The notes under the pieces: generated by a model | Told to the model about the DNA's origin: nothing | Databases searched by the model: none | Seen by the model: the letters and a program-made list of their open reading frames with translations, nothing else | Made by a program: the position numbers and the translations under genes | In this document: positions 24,876 to 33,171 of the stretch, piece by piece | Position numbering within the stretch: position 1 is the stretch's first letter | Layout: every line of letters begins with the position of its first letter | Source of the DNA: an uncultured Dehalococcoidia bacterium | GTDB lineage: Bacteria; Chloroflexota; Dehalococcoidia; GIF9; UBA5629 | Direction: 5' to 3' | NCBI GenBank assembly: GCA_903929005.1 | Contig: CAIYTC010000188.1 | Span: 1-39,630, forward strand | DNA length: 39,630 nt

Positions 24876-25355
24876 TTACGGTAACAGCTTCTTTTTTAAA
24901 GCCGCGCTTACGTGCGCAGGAACCATATCATCGAGGTTGCCACCCAGCGTGATAATCTCTTTTAATAAACTTGAGCTTAAGAATTGGTACCTTAAATTGG
25001 CCATAAAGCAGACTAACTCTATATCGGGAGCAAGCTTCTTATTCATGAGCGCCATTTCAAATTCACGCTCGAAATCGGAACTGGCCCGTAAACCGCGGAC
25101 AAGTACCTGGGCCTTGGCTTGCCTGGCAAATTCAATAGTTATGCCGGAATAGGCTATTACCTGCACGTTCTTATAATCCACTATAGCCTTGCATGCAAGT
25201 TCCACTCTCTCATCAACAGAAAACAGCAGCGACTTGTGAGGTATATCGTAAACACCTAAAATAACCTTTTCGAATATGGATGATGCTCTCTTTACAATAT
25301 CGAGGTGTCCATTGGTGATGGGGTCAAAGCTGCCCGGGTATATAGCAGTAGTCAA
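24876..25355 (-). CDS. coaD: Phosphopantetheine adenylyltransferase
   Basis: Joins AMP from ATP to 4'-phosphopantetheine in coenzyme A synthesis. The 159-residue protein opens AIYPGSFDPITNGHLDIVKRA with the TxGH nucleotidyl-transferase motif (14-17), has LVRGLRASSDFEREFEMALMNKKL, and ends with FLSSSLLKEIITLGG and MVPAHV. Its ATG overlaps the rsmD stop by four bases, the usual rsmD-coaD pair. Confidence 0.97.
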   Translation of the reverse strand: MTTAIYPGSFDPITNGHLDIVKRASSIFEKVILGVYDIPHKSLLFSVDERVELACKAIVDYKNVQVIAYSGITIEFARQAKAQVLVRGLRASSDFEREFEMALMNKKLAPDIELVCFMANLRYQFLSSSLLKEIITLGGNLDDMVPAHVSAALKKKLLP

Positions 25356-25906
25356 GATGCAACCTCCTTCTGGTATATTGAAATGCCGGTATCACCATAC
25401 CTCTTTTCTTTAATCTTCGCTAAACTGCCATACTGCTGTTCAAGGGTAGAACGTGAGGCATGAGATACCAAAATTGTAGATTCATCAGATATAAGGTGGG
25501 ATTTAGATAGAAACCCTATCAGGGCGCCAAGCGATGTGTCGGCATAGGGAGGATCAAGAAAAACCAGGTCATAGTTATTTTCTAAGAATCCGAGAGCTTT
25601 CATAACAGGGCAACAGTATACATGAGCTTTGTCCAAAAATCTCGTTTTTACGAGGTTTTGTTTAATAATCTGGCAACATTTATTATTCTGATCGACAAAA
25701 TCAATCCATCCCATATCACGACTGAGTGCCTCAATACCCAGTGCACCGCTGCCCGCAAATAAATCTAATCCTCTATCCCAGTTGTTGGCAACTGCATCAA
25801 GCATCGAGAATATAGCCCCCCTTACTTTGTCTGTAGTCGGGCGCACTAACATGCCCGGCAAAGTATTAAGTATGTGTCCTTTAGCTGAACCGCCAGTAAT
25901 ACGCAT
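25352..25906 (-). CDS. rsmD: 16S rRNA (guanine(966)-N(2))-methyltransferase RsmD
   Basis: Methylates G966 of 16S rRNA. The 184-residue protein starts MRITGGSAKGHILNTLPG, then VRPTTDKVRGAIFSML, the SAM loop LDLFAGSGALGIEALSR and the catalytic DPPY (118-121) in LVFLDPPYAD. No good Shine-Dalgarno precedes the ATG. It diverges from the complex I operon and is coupled to coaD. Confidence 0.95.
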   Translation of the reverse strand: MRITGGSAKGHILNTLPGMLVRPTTDKVRGAIFSMLDAVANNWDRGLDLFAGSGALGIEALSRDMGWIDFVDQNNKCCQIIKQNLVKTRFLDKAHVYCCPVMKALGFLENNYDLVFLDPPYADTSLGALIGFLSKSHLISDESTILVSHASRSTLEQQYGSLAKIKEKRYGDTGISIYQKEVAS

Positions 25907-26005
25907 TTTAGCTGATGTTCAATAGCAACACCGGGTGAAATAATAATTCAAGCTCTAATTATAATACCCTGCATTATCCGTAAGTCAAACATTAATGAAC
26001 CTATT

Positions 26006-26035
26006 TTGACAACTTTTTATCAGTTGTAATATACT
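26006..26035 (+). promoter_or_regulatory. Promoter of the complex I operon
   Basis: TTGACA (26006-26011), an 18-base spacer, TATACT (26030-26035): 6/6 and 5/6 matches. The start near 26042 gives a short leader with GAGGAG as ribosome site before the nuoA GTG at 26069. It is the strongest promoter seen in the window. Confidence 0.75.
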
Positions 26036-26068
26036 AACGAACGGTTTTTACAGAGGAGACCTTATAGA

Positions 26069-26440
26069 GTGCTCGAACAGTACGGTTACGTTGGAATCCT
26101 GCTAATAGTTGCCATCCTTTTCACTGTTACTATCCCGCTTTTGCCCATCCTATTAAAGGCGATTGGTTTGATTCCCCAGAAAAAAAATCCAACTAAATCC
26201 AGCCAGTACGAATGCGGAATGCAGACGATCGGGAAAACCTGGGTTCAATACAATTTCAGATACTATTTCTTGGCCGTTTTATTCGTTCTTCTGGATATGC
26301 TGACAATATTCCTGTATCCATGGGCAGTTAATATTAAAGAACTCGGCGTTGGCGGGCTTGCCGCGGTAGGCATATTCCTGATCATTCTTACGGTTGGATA
26401 TGTTTATGCCTGGCGCAAAGGAGCCCTGGAATGGAAATAA
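26069..26440 (+). CDS. nuoA: NADH-quinone oxidoreductase subunit A
   Basis: A 123-residue membrane subunit of the complex I proton-pumping arm, near the quinone site. It has three hydrophobic helices (about 8-30, 66-86, 94-114) and the family [30 protein letters not shown] segment. The start is GTG 26069, 10 bases after GAGGAG. Its last 10 bases overlap nuoB, so translation is coupled. Confidence 0.95.
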   Translation: MLEQYGYVGILLIVAILFTVTIPLLPILLKAIGLIPQKKNPTKSSQYECGMQTIGKTWVQYNFRYYFLAVLFVLLDMLTIFLYPWAVNIKELGVGGLAAVGIFLIILTVGYVYAWRKGALEWK

Positions 26441-27036
26441 TCAGGCCGGATGTTTTCACCCCGCAGGAAGCGGACCAGGCCGAGGGGCAGTTAATTAACT
26501 CGTTCTTTGATAATTGCACCAGCCAGTTTCCGGATCCCGCTAAATGGATAGATGAGGAAATTCACCGCAATATCCTTCTGACCACTGTAGATATTGCGAT
26601 TGCCTGGGCCAGGCAGAGGTCCATTTTCCCGCTGATGTTTGGCCTGGCCTGCTGCGCATTTGAGATGATAGGTATGGCAGCCTCCCGTTTTGATGTTTCA
26701 CGTTTTGGTATGGATATCTTCCGCTGGTCTCCGCGCCAGGCAGATTTGATGATTGTCGCCGGCACGGTAACCTGGAAAATGGCGCCTGCTATAAGGATGG
26801 TCTATGACCAGATGGCGGAACCTAAATGGGTAATCGCCATGGGGGCCTGCGCTGTCAGCGGAGGCACTTTCAGGGAGTCTTACAGTGTAGTGCCAGGTGT
26901 AAACCGGATCCTCCCGGTTGATGTATATATACCCGGTTGCCCTCCGCGGCCTGAAGGTTTGATTTACGGTATAACACGGCTACACGCAAAAATGATCAAA
27001 GGTACCATAGATAATCCCAACCTGTCATTGAAATAG
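26431..27036 (+). CDS. nuoB: NADH-quinone oxidoreductase subunit B
   Basis: Carries cluster N2, the [4Fe-4S] that passes electrons to quinone. The Cys set is present: adjacent Cys pair in [12 protein letters not shown], then [10 protein letters not shown] and the Cys of [13 protein letters not shown]. 201 residues, with a N-terminal extension of about 40. The start ATG lies inside the end of nuoA. Confidence 0.97.
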   Translation: MEIIRPDVFTPQEADQAEGQLINSFFDNCTSQFPDPAKWIDEEIHRNILLTTVDIAIAWARQRSIFPLMFGLACCAFEMIGMAASRFDVSRFGMDIFRWSPRQADLMIVAGTVTWKMAPAIRMVYDQMAEPKWVIAMGACAVSGGTFRESYSVVPGVNRILPVDVYIPGCPPRPEGLIYGITRLHAKMIKGTIDNPNLSLK

Positions 27037-27060
27037 TTTCCAGGACGGTATTTAAGTAAA

Positions 27061-27501
27061 ATGACTTTAGCACTTAATGGCGAAGAAATCGGCAAGAAAT
27101 TAGCCGAAGCATTTCCCGCTGCGGTAGTATCGAGCGACAAGTTGAATGTGCTTGTTGACAGCAAGCATTTGCAGCCGGTGGCTGAATACTTGAAAAACAC
27201 CTCGGGCCTGGAGTTTGATTATCTTACATTTGTAACTGCGACCGATTACTTAGATTATTTGGAGATCGTTTACAGGCTGGTTTCGTTGAAAAACAATCAT
27301 AGCCTTATTTTAAAGACACGTTGTCATACCAGGGATAATCCGGTAGTGCCAACGGTGGTTAATACATGGCGGGCTGCTTATTACCAGGAACGTGAAATAT
27401 TTGATCTTTTAGGCATTAGATTTGAAGGCCATCCGGATATGAGGCGGCTGCTTTTATGGGAAGGATTCCAGGGTCACCCGCTGCGGAGGGATTACTTGTA
27501 A
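27061..27501 (+). CDS. nuoC: NADH-quinone oxidoreductase subunit C
   Basis: A peripheral 30-kDa-type subunit that packs against NuoD. 146 residues, with the signature YYQEREIFDLLGIRFEGHPDMRRLLLWEGFQGHPLRRDY at the C-terminus. It is a short, unfused form, unlike the NuoCD fusion of enterobacteria. It starts 24 bases after nuoB and ends 1 base before nuoD. Confidence 0.96.
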   Translation: MTLALNGEEIGKKLAEAFPAAVVSSDKLNVLVDSKHLQPVAEYLKNTSGLEFDYLTFVTATDYLDYLEIVYRLVSLKNNHSLILKTRCHTRDNPVVPTVVNTWRAAYYQEREIFDLLGIRFEGHPDMRRLLLWEGFQGHPLRRDYL

Positions 27502-27502
27502 G

Positions 27503-28609
27503 ATGCCGATCAAGACCGAGCCGTTTTATTTAAATATTGGCCCGCAGCACCCATCAACGCATGGCGTTTTCAGGCTGAGGGTAGCCTTAGATGGCGAGGT
27601 GGTTGTAGGTGTTGAACCCATTATAGGATATCTTCACCGCGGCATTGAAAAACTGGCCGAAACGAGGACTTATACTCAGACTATCCCCTTCACTGACAGG
27701 TTGGATTACCTGTCTTCCATGACCAACAATCTCGCTTACTGCCTGGCGGTAGAAAAACTGGGCGGCCTTAAAGTCCCGGAGCGGGCTGAATACATCAGGG
27801 TCATTTTTTCGGAGATCATGCGCATCTCAAGCCACATGATGGCAGTAGGATTCTTCTTAAATGATCTGGGCGCAATGATGACACCGGTGCTGTATATGTG
27901 GCGTGAGCGCGAGAAGATCATGGACATGTTCGAGATGGTCTGCGGTCAGCGCCTTCTTTACAACTACATGCGTATTGGCGGTGTCAGCCAGAACCTGCCG
28001 GATGATTTTATGCCGGCCGTGAAGAAATTTTTAGCGGAAATGCCCAAATATATCGATGAATATGACCAATTGTTAGCACAGAATGAGATTTTGCTGGCCC
28101 GTAGCAAAGGCGTAGGGATTCTGTCTAAGGATACGGCAATTGGAATCGGCGCCAGCGGCCCTGTTTTGCGTGCCAGCGGAGTTAAGTGGGATATCCGCAA
28201 AATGGATCCTTATTCAATCTATGAAAGGTTCGATTTTGAGGTTCCCACCGGTGATACCGGTGATTGCTATGACCGTTACTGGGTACGCATGCTGGAGATC
28301 CGGCAAAGCGTCCGTATACTTGAACAGGCCATTGCCCAGATACCCGAAAAGGGTGCTGTATGTGCAGATGTACCACAATTTTTCAGGCCGCCCCGGGGTG
28401 AAGCTTACGGTTACTTGGAAGGTCCCAAGGGCAACATTGGTTTTTATATAGTAAGTGATGGATCCATCGCTCCCTACCGTTTGCATATATATCCGCCTAC
28501 GCTTATCAACATTACCGCTCTTAGTGATATGGTTATCGGGTGGAAAGTAGCTGATTTGATAATTATTTTCGGCAGCATCGACGTCGTGCTGGGAGAGATA
28601 GACCGATGA
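27503..28609 (+). CDS. nuoD: NADH-quinone oxidoreductase subunit D
   Basis: The 49-kDa-type subunit that forms the quinone pocket with NuoB. The 368-residue protein has NIGPQHPSTHGVFRL with the quinone-site His, IGYLHRGIEKL, TDRLDYLSSM, YNYMRIGGVSQNLP and VPTGDTGDCYDRY, ending VLGEIDR. Its nickel-ligand Cys pairs are absent, so it is a complex I subunit and not a group 4 hydrogenase. The stop overlaps nuoH by 4 bases. Confidence 0.97.
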   Translation: MPIKTEPFYLNIGPQHPSTHGVFRLRVALDGEVVVGVEPIIGYLHRGIEKLAETRTYTQTIPFTDRLDYLSSMTNNLAYCLAVEKLGGLKVPERAEYIRVIFSEIMRISSHMMAVGFFLNDLGAMMTPVLYMWREREKIMDMFEMVCGQRLLYNYMRIGGVSQNLPDDFMPAVKKFLAEMPKYIDEYDQLLAQNEILLARSKGVGILSKDTAIGIGASGPVLRASGVKWDIRKMDPYSIYERFDFEVPTGDTGDCYDRYWVRMLEIRQSVRILEQAIAQIPEKGAVCADVPQFFRPPRGEAYGYLEGPKGNIGFYIVSDGSIAPYRLHIYPPTLINITALSDMVIGWKVADLIIIFGSIDVVLGEIDR

Positions 28610-29718
28610 CTTTGCTTGAGCAGTTTCAATTATTGTTGAAGAACGCTAATTGGCCGGATTGGGCTGTATATCTAACACCGGCTATAGCAGGCATACTGCT
28701 GATTCTTGTTTTTGTTCTGACCATCATCATAGTTTTTATCTGGTGGGAGAGGCGTTTACTGGGCCGTTTCCAGCTACGCACTGGCCCGAACCGCTGCGGC
28801 CCTGAAGGCATATTTCAGCCTATTGCCACGGCCATTAAAATCCTGCTGAAAGAGGACATAGTCCCCGATAAAGCTGATAAACTGCTACACTTCGTGGCGC
28901 CGATTATCGTTTTTGTGCCAATCCTGATGCTTTTCGCAGTTATCCCTGTCGGCGAAGGCGCGATCCTGGTTGATTTAAATATAGGTATCATTTATATAAT
29001 TGCCATCAGTTCAATCTCCGTAATTGGTATTTTTATGGCCTCCTGGGCGTCCAATAATAAATATTCATTAATTGCCGGCATGCGAGCTATCGCTCAAATG
29101 GTTAGCTATGAATTGCCGGTTGTCCTGTCAATTGTGGGAGTAGCGCTGGTGGCAGGGTCCTTTTCCATGCTAAAAATAGTTGAAGCGCAGGGCATCCCAT
29201 ATATTTTGCAGCAGCCGCTGGGATTCATCATATTTTTCCTGGGTGCGTTGGCTGAAATGAACCGCTCACCTTTCGATTTGTTAGAAGCTGATTCAGAAAT
29301 AGTCGCCGGGTACCATATTGAATATTCAGGCATGAAATTTGCCATGTTCTACCTGGGTGAATATGGTATAGTGCTGGCTTACGCGGGTATCATGGCCACG
29401 CTATTTTTGGGCGGCTGGCAGGGACCATTGCTGCCTCCTATCGTGTGGTTCCTGATTAAAGTAGTCATAATTTTTAGTTTTATCATATGGATGCGTGCTA
29501 CTTTGCCAAGGCTCAGGGTTGATCAACTAATGTCTTTTGCCTGGAAGTTTTTACTTCCTATGGCGGTGATTAACCTGGTTATTATTGCAGTCGAGGTGCT
29601 GGTGTTGCCGCTATCCATGCAGTGGCTGATAATAATATTGAATTTTGGCTTTGCCGCAGCCCTGATCCTGCTATGGTCCAAGCTATTTACTTTAGGAGGT
29701 GGCAGGGTTGAAGTTTGA
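28606..29718 (+). CDS. nuoH: NADH-quinone oxidoreductase subunit H
   Basis: A membrane subunit linking the quinone cavity to the proton channels. 370 residues with about eight to nine helices and the family motifs WWERRLLGRFQLRTGPNRCGP, LKEDIVPDKAD, ALAEMNRSPFDLLEADSEIVAGYHIEYSG and MRATLPRLRVDQLM. It overlaps nuoD at ATGA. The end of the gene contains the ribosome site for nuoI. Confidence 0.97.
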   Translation: MTLLEQFQLLLKNANWPDWAVYLTPAIAGILLILVFVLTIIIVFIWWERRLLGRFQLRTGPNRCGPEGIFQPIATAIKILLKEDIVPDKADKLLHFVAPIIVFVPILMLFAVIPVGEGAILVDLNIGIIYIIAISSISVIGIFMASWASNNKYSLIAGMRAIAQMVSYELPVVLSIVGVALVAGSFSMLKIVEAQGIPYILQQPLGFIIFFLGALAEMNRSPFDLLEADSEIVAGYHIEYSGMKFAMFYLGEYGIVLAYAGIMATLFLGGWQGPLLPPIVWFLIKVVIIFSFIIWMRATLPRLRVDQLMSFAWKFLLPMAVINLVIIAVEVLVLPLSMQWLIIILNFGFAAALILLWSKLFTLGGGRVEV

Positions 29719-30253
29719 ACGCTATGGAATAGGCATTGCTAAAGGAATGGCACTGACATTCAGGCATCTTTTCAGGTCTCCGATTACTATCCAGTATCCT
29801 GATGAGAAGTTGGTTACTTCCAGGAGAATACGCGGCAATGAGCTTGTCTGGTTCCCTGAGAAATGCACCGGTTGTGCCACCTGTGCCAAGAGCTGTCCCC
29901 AGGGCAATATAGTGATCAGCACGCACAGGGGCGAAGGCAGCAAATTTGAAGTAGACATATTTGAAATTGACTCTGGCCGTTGTATATTCTGTGGTCTCTG
30001 CGTTGAGTCCTGCCCATATGACGCCCTGGCCATGGGATTGAGTTATGAATGTGCAAAATACCGCAGGGGCGATTTAATACTCAGCAAGGAGAAGCTGGCC
30101 GTTTCAGCCAACCACCAGCCGAGCGCCTATTACAGGCCCCAGTTTGAAGATAAATTGCCGAAGCAGAGCCTGTTGCTTTATAACCAGGCTGAGGGCGGCC
30201 AAAAATTGAAATTCCTGCCGCTGAGTAAACGCAAGAGGGGATCCGGTGCTTGA
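29708..30253 (+). CDS. nuoI: NADH-quinone oxidoreductase subunit I
   Basis: A peripheral subunit with two [4Fe-4S] clusters (N6a, N6b) that relay electrons to NuoB. Motifs CTGCATCAKSCPQ and CIFCGLCVESCPYDA are both complete. I place the start at TTG 29708 (LKFERYGIG), because AGGAGG at 29694-29699 is 8 bases before it. GTG 29699 lies within that ribosome site. It overlaps the end of nuoH by 11 bases. In a complex lacking NuoEFG this subunit is the likely entry point for electrons. Confidence 0.95.
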   Translation: MKFERYGIGIAKGMALTFRHLFRSPITIQYPDEKLVTSRRIRGNELVWFPEKCTGCATCAKSCPQGNIVISTHRGEGSKFEVDIFEIDSGRCIFCGLCVESCPYDALAMGLSYECAKYRRGDLILSKEKLAVSANHQPSAYYRPQFEDKLPKQSLLLYNQAEGGQKLKFLPLSKRKRGSGA

Positions 30254-30731
30254 GATAGTATTTTATCTGTTTGCCGCGATAGCCCTGGTATCGGCTATTG
30301 CTGTGATTGCAGTACGTGATCTATTCCGTGCCGCGTTATGCTTGATCCTGCTTTTCATGACCGTAGCAGGTATTTACCTGTTGTTGCAGGCGGATTTCCT
30401 GGCCATTGTGCAAATCCTGATATATGTAGGAGCTATCTCCATACTGATAATTGTGGCCATAATGCTTACCAGGGATGCTCGGCAGGGGCAGCCTGCGGGC
30501 AGGCTGAAATACTTTGCGGCTATAGTATCGGCTCTTTTGCTGGGCACTGTTTTATTGGGGATACTCAATACCGCGTTTAGCATGCCTGATAGTGCCCCCT
30601 GGCAGGAAACGATCAAGCCGTTGGGGAAAGCGTTATTTGGAGACAGCGGTTACCTGTTAACAGTTGAAATCGCGGCCGTGATGCTGCTTTCAGCCATACT
30701 CGGTGCGATTGCGGTGATCAGGGAGAAATGA
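30246..30731 (+). CDS. nuoJ: NADH-quinone oxidoreductase subunit J
   Basis: 161 residues, five hydrophobic helices, starting at GTG 30246 (MLEIVFYLFAAIAL), 8 bases inside the end of nuoI. It has the typical DLFRAALCLILLFMTVAGIYLLLQADFLAIVQILIYVGAISILIIVAIML region with the pi-bulge helix. It overlaps nuoK at ATGA. Confidence 0.95.
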   Translation: MLEIVFYLFAAIALVSAIAVIAVRDLFRAALCLILLFMTVAGIYLLLQADFLAIVQILIYVGAISILIIVAIMLTRDARQGQPAGRLKYFAAIVSALLLGTVLLGILNTAFSMPDSAPWQETIKPLGKALFGDSGYLLTVEIAAVMLLSAILGAIAVIREK

Positions 30732-31045
30732 TGTTCAGCGTCGGATTGGATCAATACCTTATATTATCTGCCCTATTATTTTGCATCGGTTTATTCGGCG
30801 TTCTTACCCAGAGGAACGTTATTAAAATAATTATGTGCCTGGAAATAATGCTGAATGCTGTAAACATTTCGTTAATAGCCTTTTCGCGATATGTTACCCC
30901 GGTCACTTTGACGGGCCAGATATTTGCCATATTTGTTATGGTAGTTGCTGCTGCCGAGGTGGCAGTGGGGATCGCTATTATTTTCGCGATTTACAGGGAG
31001 CGCGAAAGCGTAGATATTGAGAATTTCGATATTCTGAAGTGGTAA
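30728..31045 (+). CDS. nuoK: NADH-quinone oxidoreductase subunit K
   Basis: An Mrp-related membrane subunit of 105 residues with three helices. Conserved Glu residues lie in the second and third helices (IKIIMCLEIMLNAVNI and VVAAAEVAVGIAIIFAIYR), as required for proton transfer. ATG 30728 overlaps the nuoJ stop; the second ATG at 30731 is equally possible. Confidence 0.96.
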   Translation: MMFSVGLDQYLILSALLFCIGLFGVLTQRNVIKIIMCLEIMLNAVNISLIAFSRYVTPVTLTGQIFAIFVMVVAAAEVAVGIAIIFAIYRERESVDIENFDILKW

Positions 31046-31049
31046 TGTA

Positions 31050-31244
31050 ATGTGGGTTCAAGTTAAAAGCGCGCCAAATCTTATGATTGCCGAAATGTGG
31101 AAGGAGTTCTTCGAAGGGGAAGGCATACCTACCAGGATATTGCCTGACGCCGAGAAATTGGAAATGAAGGAATCGGTCCCTTATAAGATCTTTGTTTCCC
31201 AAGAGCGGGTCCATGTCATAGAGGAGGTATTAAGGAAACTATAA
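31050..31244 (+). CDS. Small DUF2007-like protein inserted between nuoK and nuoL
   Basis: A 64-residue soluble protein. MWVQVKSAPNLMIAEMWKEFFEGEGIPTRI followed by PYKIFVSQERVHVIEEVLRK matches the beta-alpha-beta layout of DUF2007-type proteins, in which an N-terminal strand, a helix (often near E-A-E) and a GIP strand are typical. The function of the family is not established; it is sometimes annotated as a putative signal-transducing protein. It starts 4 bases after nuoK and shares one base with the nuoL ATG, so it is translated with the complex. No membrane segment and no metal-binding residues are seen. It may be an assembly or regulatory factor, which is inference from position only. Confidence 0.75.
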   Translation: MWVQVKSAPNLMIAEMWKEFFEGEGIPTRILPDAEKLEMKESVPYKIFVSQERVHVIEEVLRKL

Positions 31245-33166
31245 TGCCGACACAGGTTCCCTGGCTTATTTTTTTATTGCCCTTTATAGCCTTTTTATTT
31301 ATATCCCTGGTACTGAGGCCGTTCCTGAATAAGAGGCCCAGGCTCGGTGGTTACGTAACCATAGGCGCTGTGGGGATTTCTTGTGCCCTCTCGCTATGGG
31401 TTTTGGGCGCGGTGATTTCTGCGCCGGGGCATATACTGCTTATCGATGATATTGAGTGGGCTGTCATAGGGAACCTGAACATCCATATAGGAGTCCTGGT
31501 GGATGCCCTTACTGCTGTAATGGTCGTTGTAGTGACCTTTGTAAGCTTAATGGTCCAGGTCTATTCACAGGGATACATGAAAGGTGACCCCGGATACCTC
31601 AGGTATTACGCCTTTATGTCACTGTTCACAGCCTGTATGCTGGGACTGGTGCTGGCCAATAATATACTCTTCATGTTCATTTTCTGGGAAGGTGTCGGAT
31701 TAGGTTCCTACCTGCTGATAGGCTTCTGGTTCCACAAGGCCTCGGCAGCTAACGCGGCCAAGAAGGCCTTCATCGTCACGCGGTTAGGTGACTTCGGATT
31801 CCTGGCCGCCATACTTATTCTATATGCTCAGACGGGTACTTTTGATACTGAAACACTCTATAAGCTGGTTGCGGCCGGGACACTGGCAGGCACGACTCTG
31901 ACCTGGGTAGCGATTGGTATATTCTCCGGTGCGGCGGGCAAATCTGCCCAATTTCCCCTGCATGTGTGGTTACCGGATGCAATGGAGGGTCCTACTCCGG
32001 TCAGCGCGTTAATACATGCCGCGACGATGGTGGCGGCAGGCGTATTCCTGGTGGCTCGATTCTACCCGCTTTTTGAGCATTCTTCTGAAGCATTAGCCAC
32101 CGTGGCCATCATCGGCGCTTTCACCGCGATATTTGCCGCCAGCATGGGCCTGGTTATGCATGATATTAAGCGGGTGCTGGCTTACTCTACCATCAGCCAA
32201 TTGGGATATATGATGCTGGGCCTGGGTGTGGGAGGGGTGGCCATTGGCATTTTCCACCTCTTTACCCATGCATTTTTTAAAGCATTGTTATTCCTTGGTT
32301 CGGGCAGCGTCAATCATGGTACCGGCACATTTGACATGAGATTGATGGGCGGTTTGAGGAAAGCCATGCCCTGGACCTACATTACTTTTTTAATCGGCTC
32401 CTTGAGCCTGGCGGGCATCTGGCCCCTGGCCGGGTTCTGGAGCAAAGATGAGATACTTGTGGCTGCCTTTGGCAACAATCCGGTTTTGTTTGGCCTGGCC
32501 ATGGTCACCGTGTTTATGACAGCATTTTATATGTTCAGGGCTGTATTTTTGACCTTTCATGGCGAGTACAGGGGTGGCGCGCAGCCCGAACATGCAGGCC
32601 ATAGTGATTCTCACTCCCAGGGGCCTCATGAATCCCCAGGGGTAATGCTAATACCACTGGTAATCCTGGCGGTGCTTGCGGTATGCGCAGGCTGGATAAA
32701 TGTCACAGGCTTTTTCAGCCAGTTAATGGGACACGGCGAGGCTGAAGGGGCAGGTTTCTTAACTGGATTTTTCGGCGTCTTAGCTCACCCCTTGCCGCTA
32801 ATATCCTTGATTGTGGCTATTTTAGGTATATTCCTGGCCTATGCCATGTACTGCGCCAGGTGGGTTTCAGCGGAAAAAATCGGCAGTGCGTTCAAGCCCG
32901 TATATATCATGCTTTCAAGGAAATATTGGCTGGATGAGTTGTATGAAAATGTAATTGTTAAAACGATACTGTATAACGGCATTTTTAAGGTAATGGCTAT
33001 GTTTGACTCAAGTGTTATCGACGGGACTGTCAACGGCGCAGCCCGGGGTACCGCTGCCGCGGGCGCTGCTTTGCGCAAACTGCAAACAGGACAGACACAA
33101 TTATACGCGATCTCTATTGCCATAGGCGCAGTTGCTATTGCAGTCTGTGTATATTTATTCAGCTGA
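31244..33166 (+). CDS. nuoL: NADH-quinone oxidoreductase subunit L
   Basis: An antiporter-like proton channel subunit, 640 residues with about 15-16 helices and the long C-terminal lateral region. The core has MFIFWEGVGLGSYLLIGFWF (conserved Glu), FPLHVWLPDAMEGPTPVSAL (channel residues), YSTISQLGYMMLGLGVG and FHLFTHAFFKALLFLGSG. A His-rich hydrophilic loop (about 447-466, HAGHSDSHSQGPHES) separates the antiporter core from the tail. It overlaps the DUF2007-like gene by 1 base. Confidence 0.97.
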   Translation: MPTQVPWLIFLLPFIAFLFISLVLRPFLNKRPRLGGYVTIGAVGISCALSLWVLGAVISAPGHILLIDDIEWAVIGNLNIHIGVLVDALTAVMVVVVTFVSLMVQVYSQGYMKGDPGYLRYYAFMSLFTACMLGLVLANNILFMFIFWEGVGLGSYLLIGFWFHKASAANAAKKAFIVTRLGDFGFLAAILILYAQTGTFDTETLYKLVAAGTLAGTTLTWVAIGIFSGAAGKSAQFPLHVWLPDAMEGPTPVSALIHAATMVAAGVFLVARFYPLFEHSSEALATVAIIGAFTAIFAASMGLVMHDIKRVLAYSTISQLGYMMLGLGVGGVAIGIFHLFTHAFFKALLFLGSGSVNHGTGTFDMRLMGGLRKAMPWTYITFLIGSLSLAGIWPLAGFWSKDEILVAAFGNNPVLFGLAMVTVFMTAFYMFRAVFLTFHGEYRGGAQPEHAGHSDSHSQGPHESPGVMLIPLVILAVLAVCAGWINVTGFFSQLMGHGEAEGAGFLTGFFGVLAHPLPLISLIVAILGIFLAYAMYCARWVSAEKIGSAFKPVYIMLSRKYWLDELYENVIVKTILYNGIFKVMAMFDSSVIDGTVNGAARGTAAAGAALRKLQTGQTQLYAISIAIGAVAIAVCVYLFS

Positions 33167-33171
33167 GGTAT

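Noticed and set aside
27503-28609. NuoD as the large subunit of a membrane hydrogenase
   Set aside because: The CxxC nickel-ligand pairs at the two ends are missing, and the neighbours are a standard complex I set.
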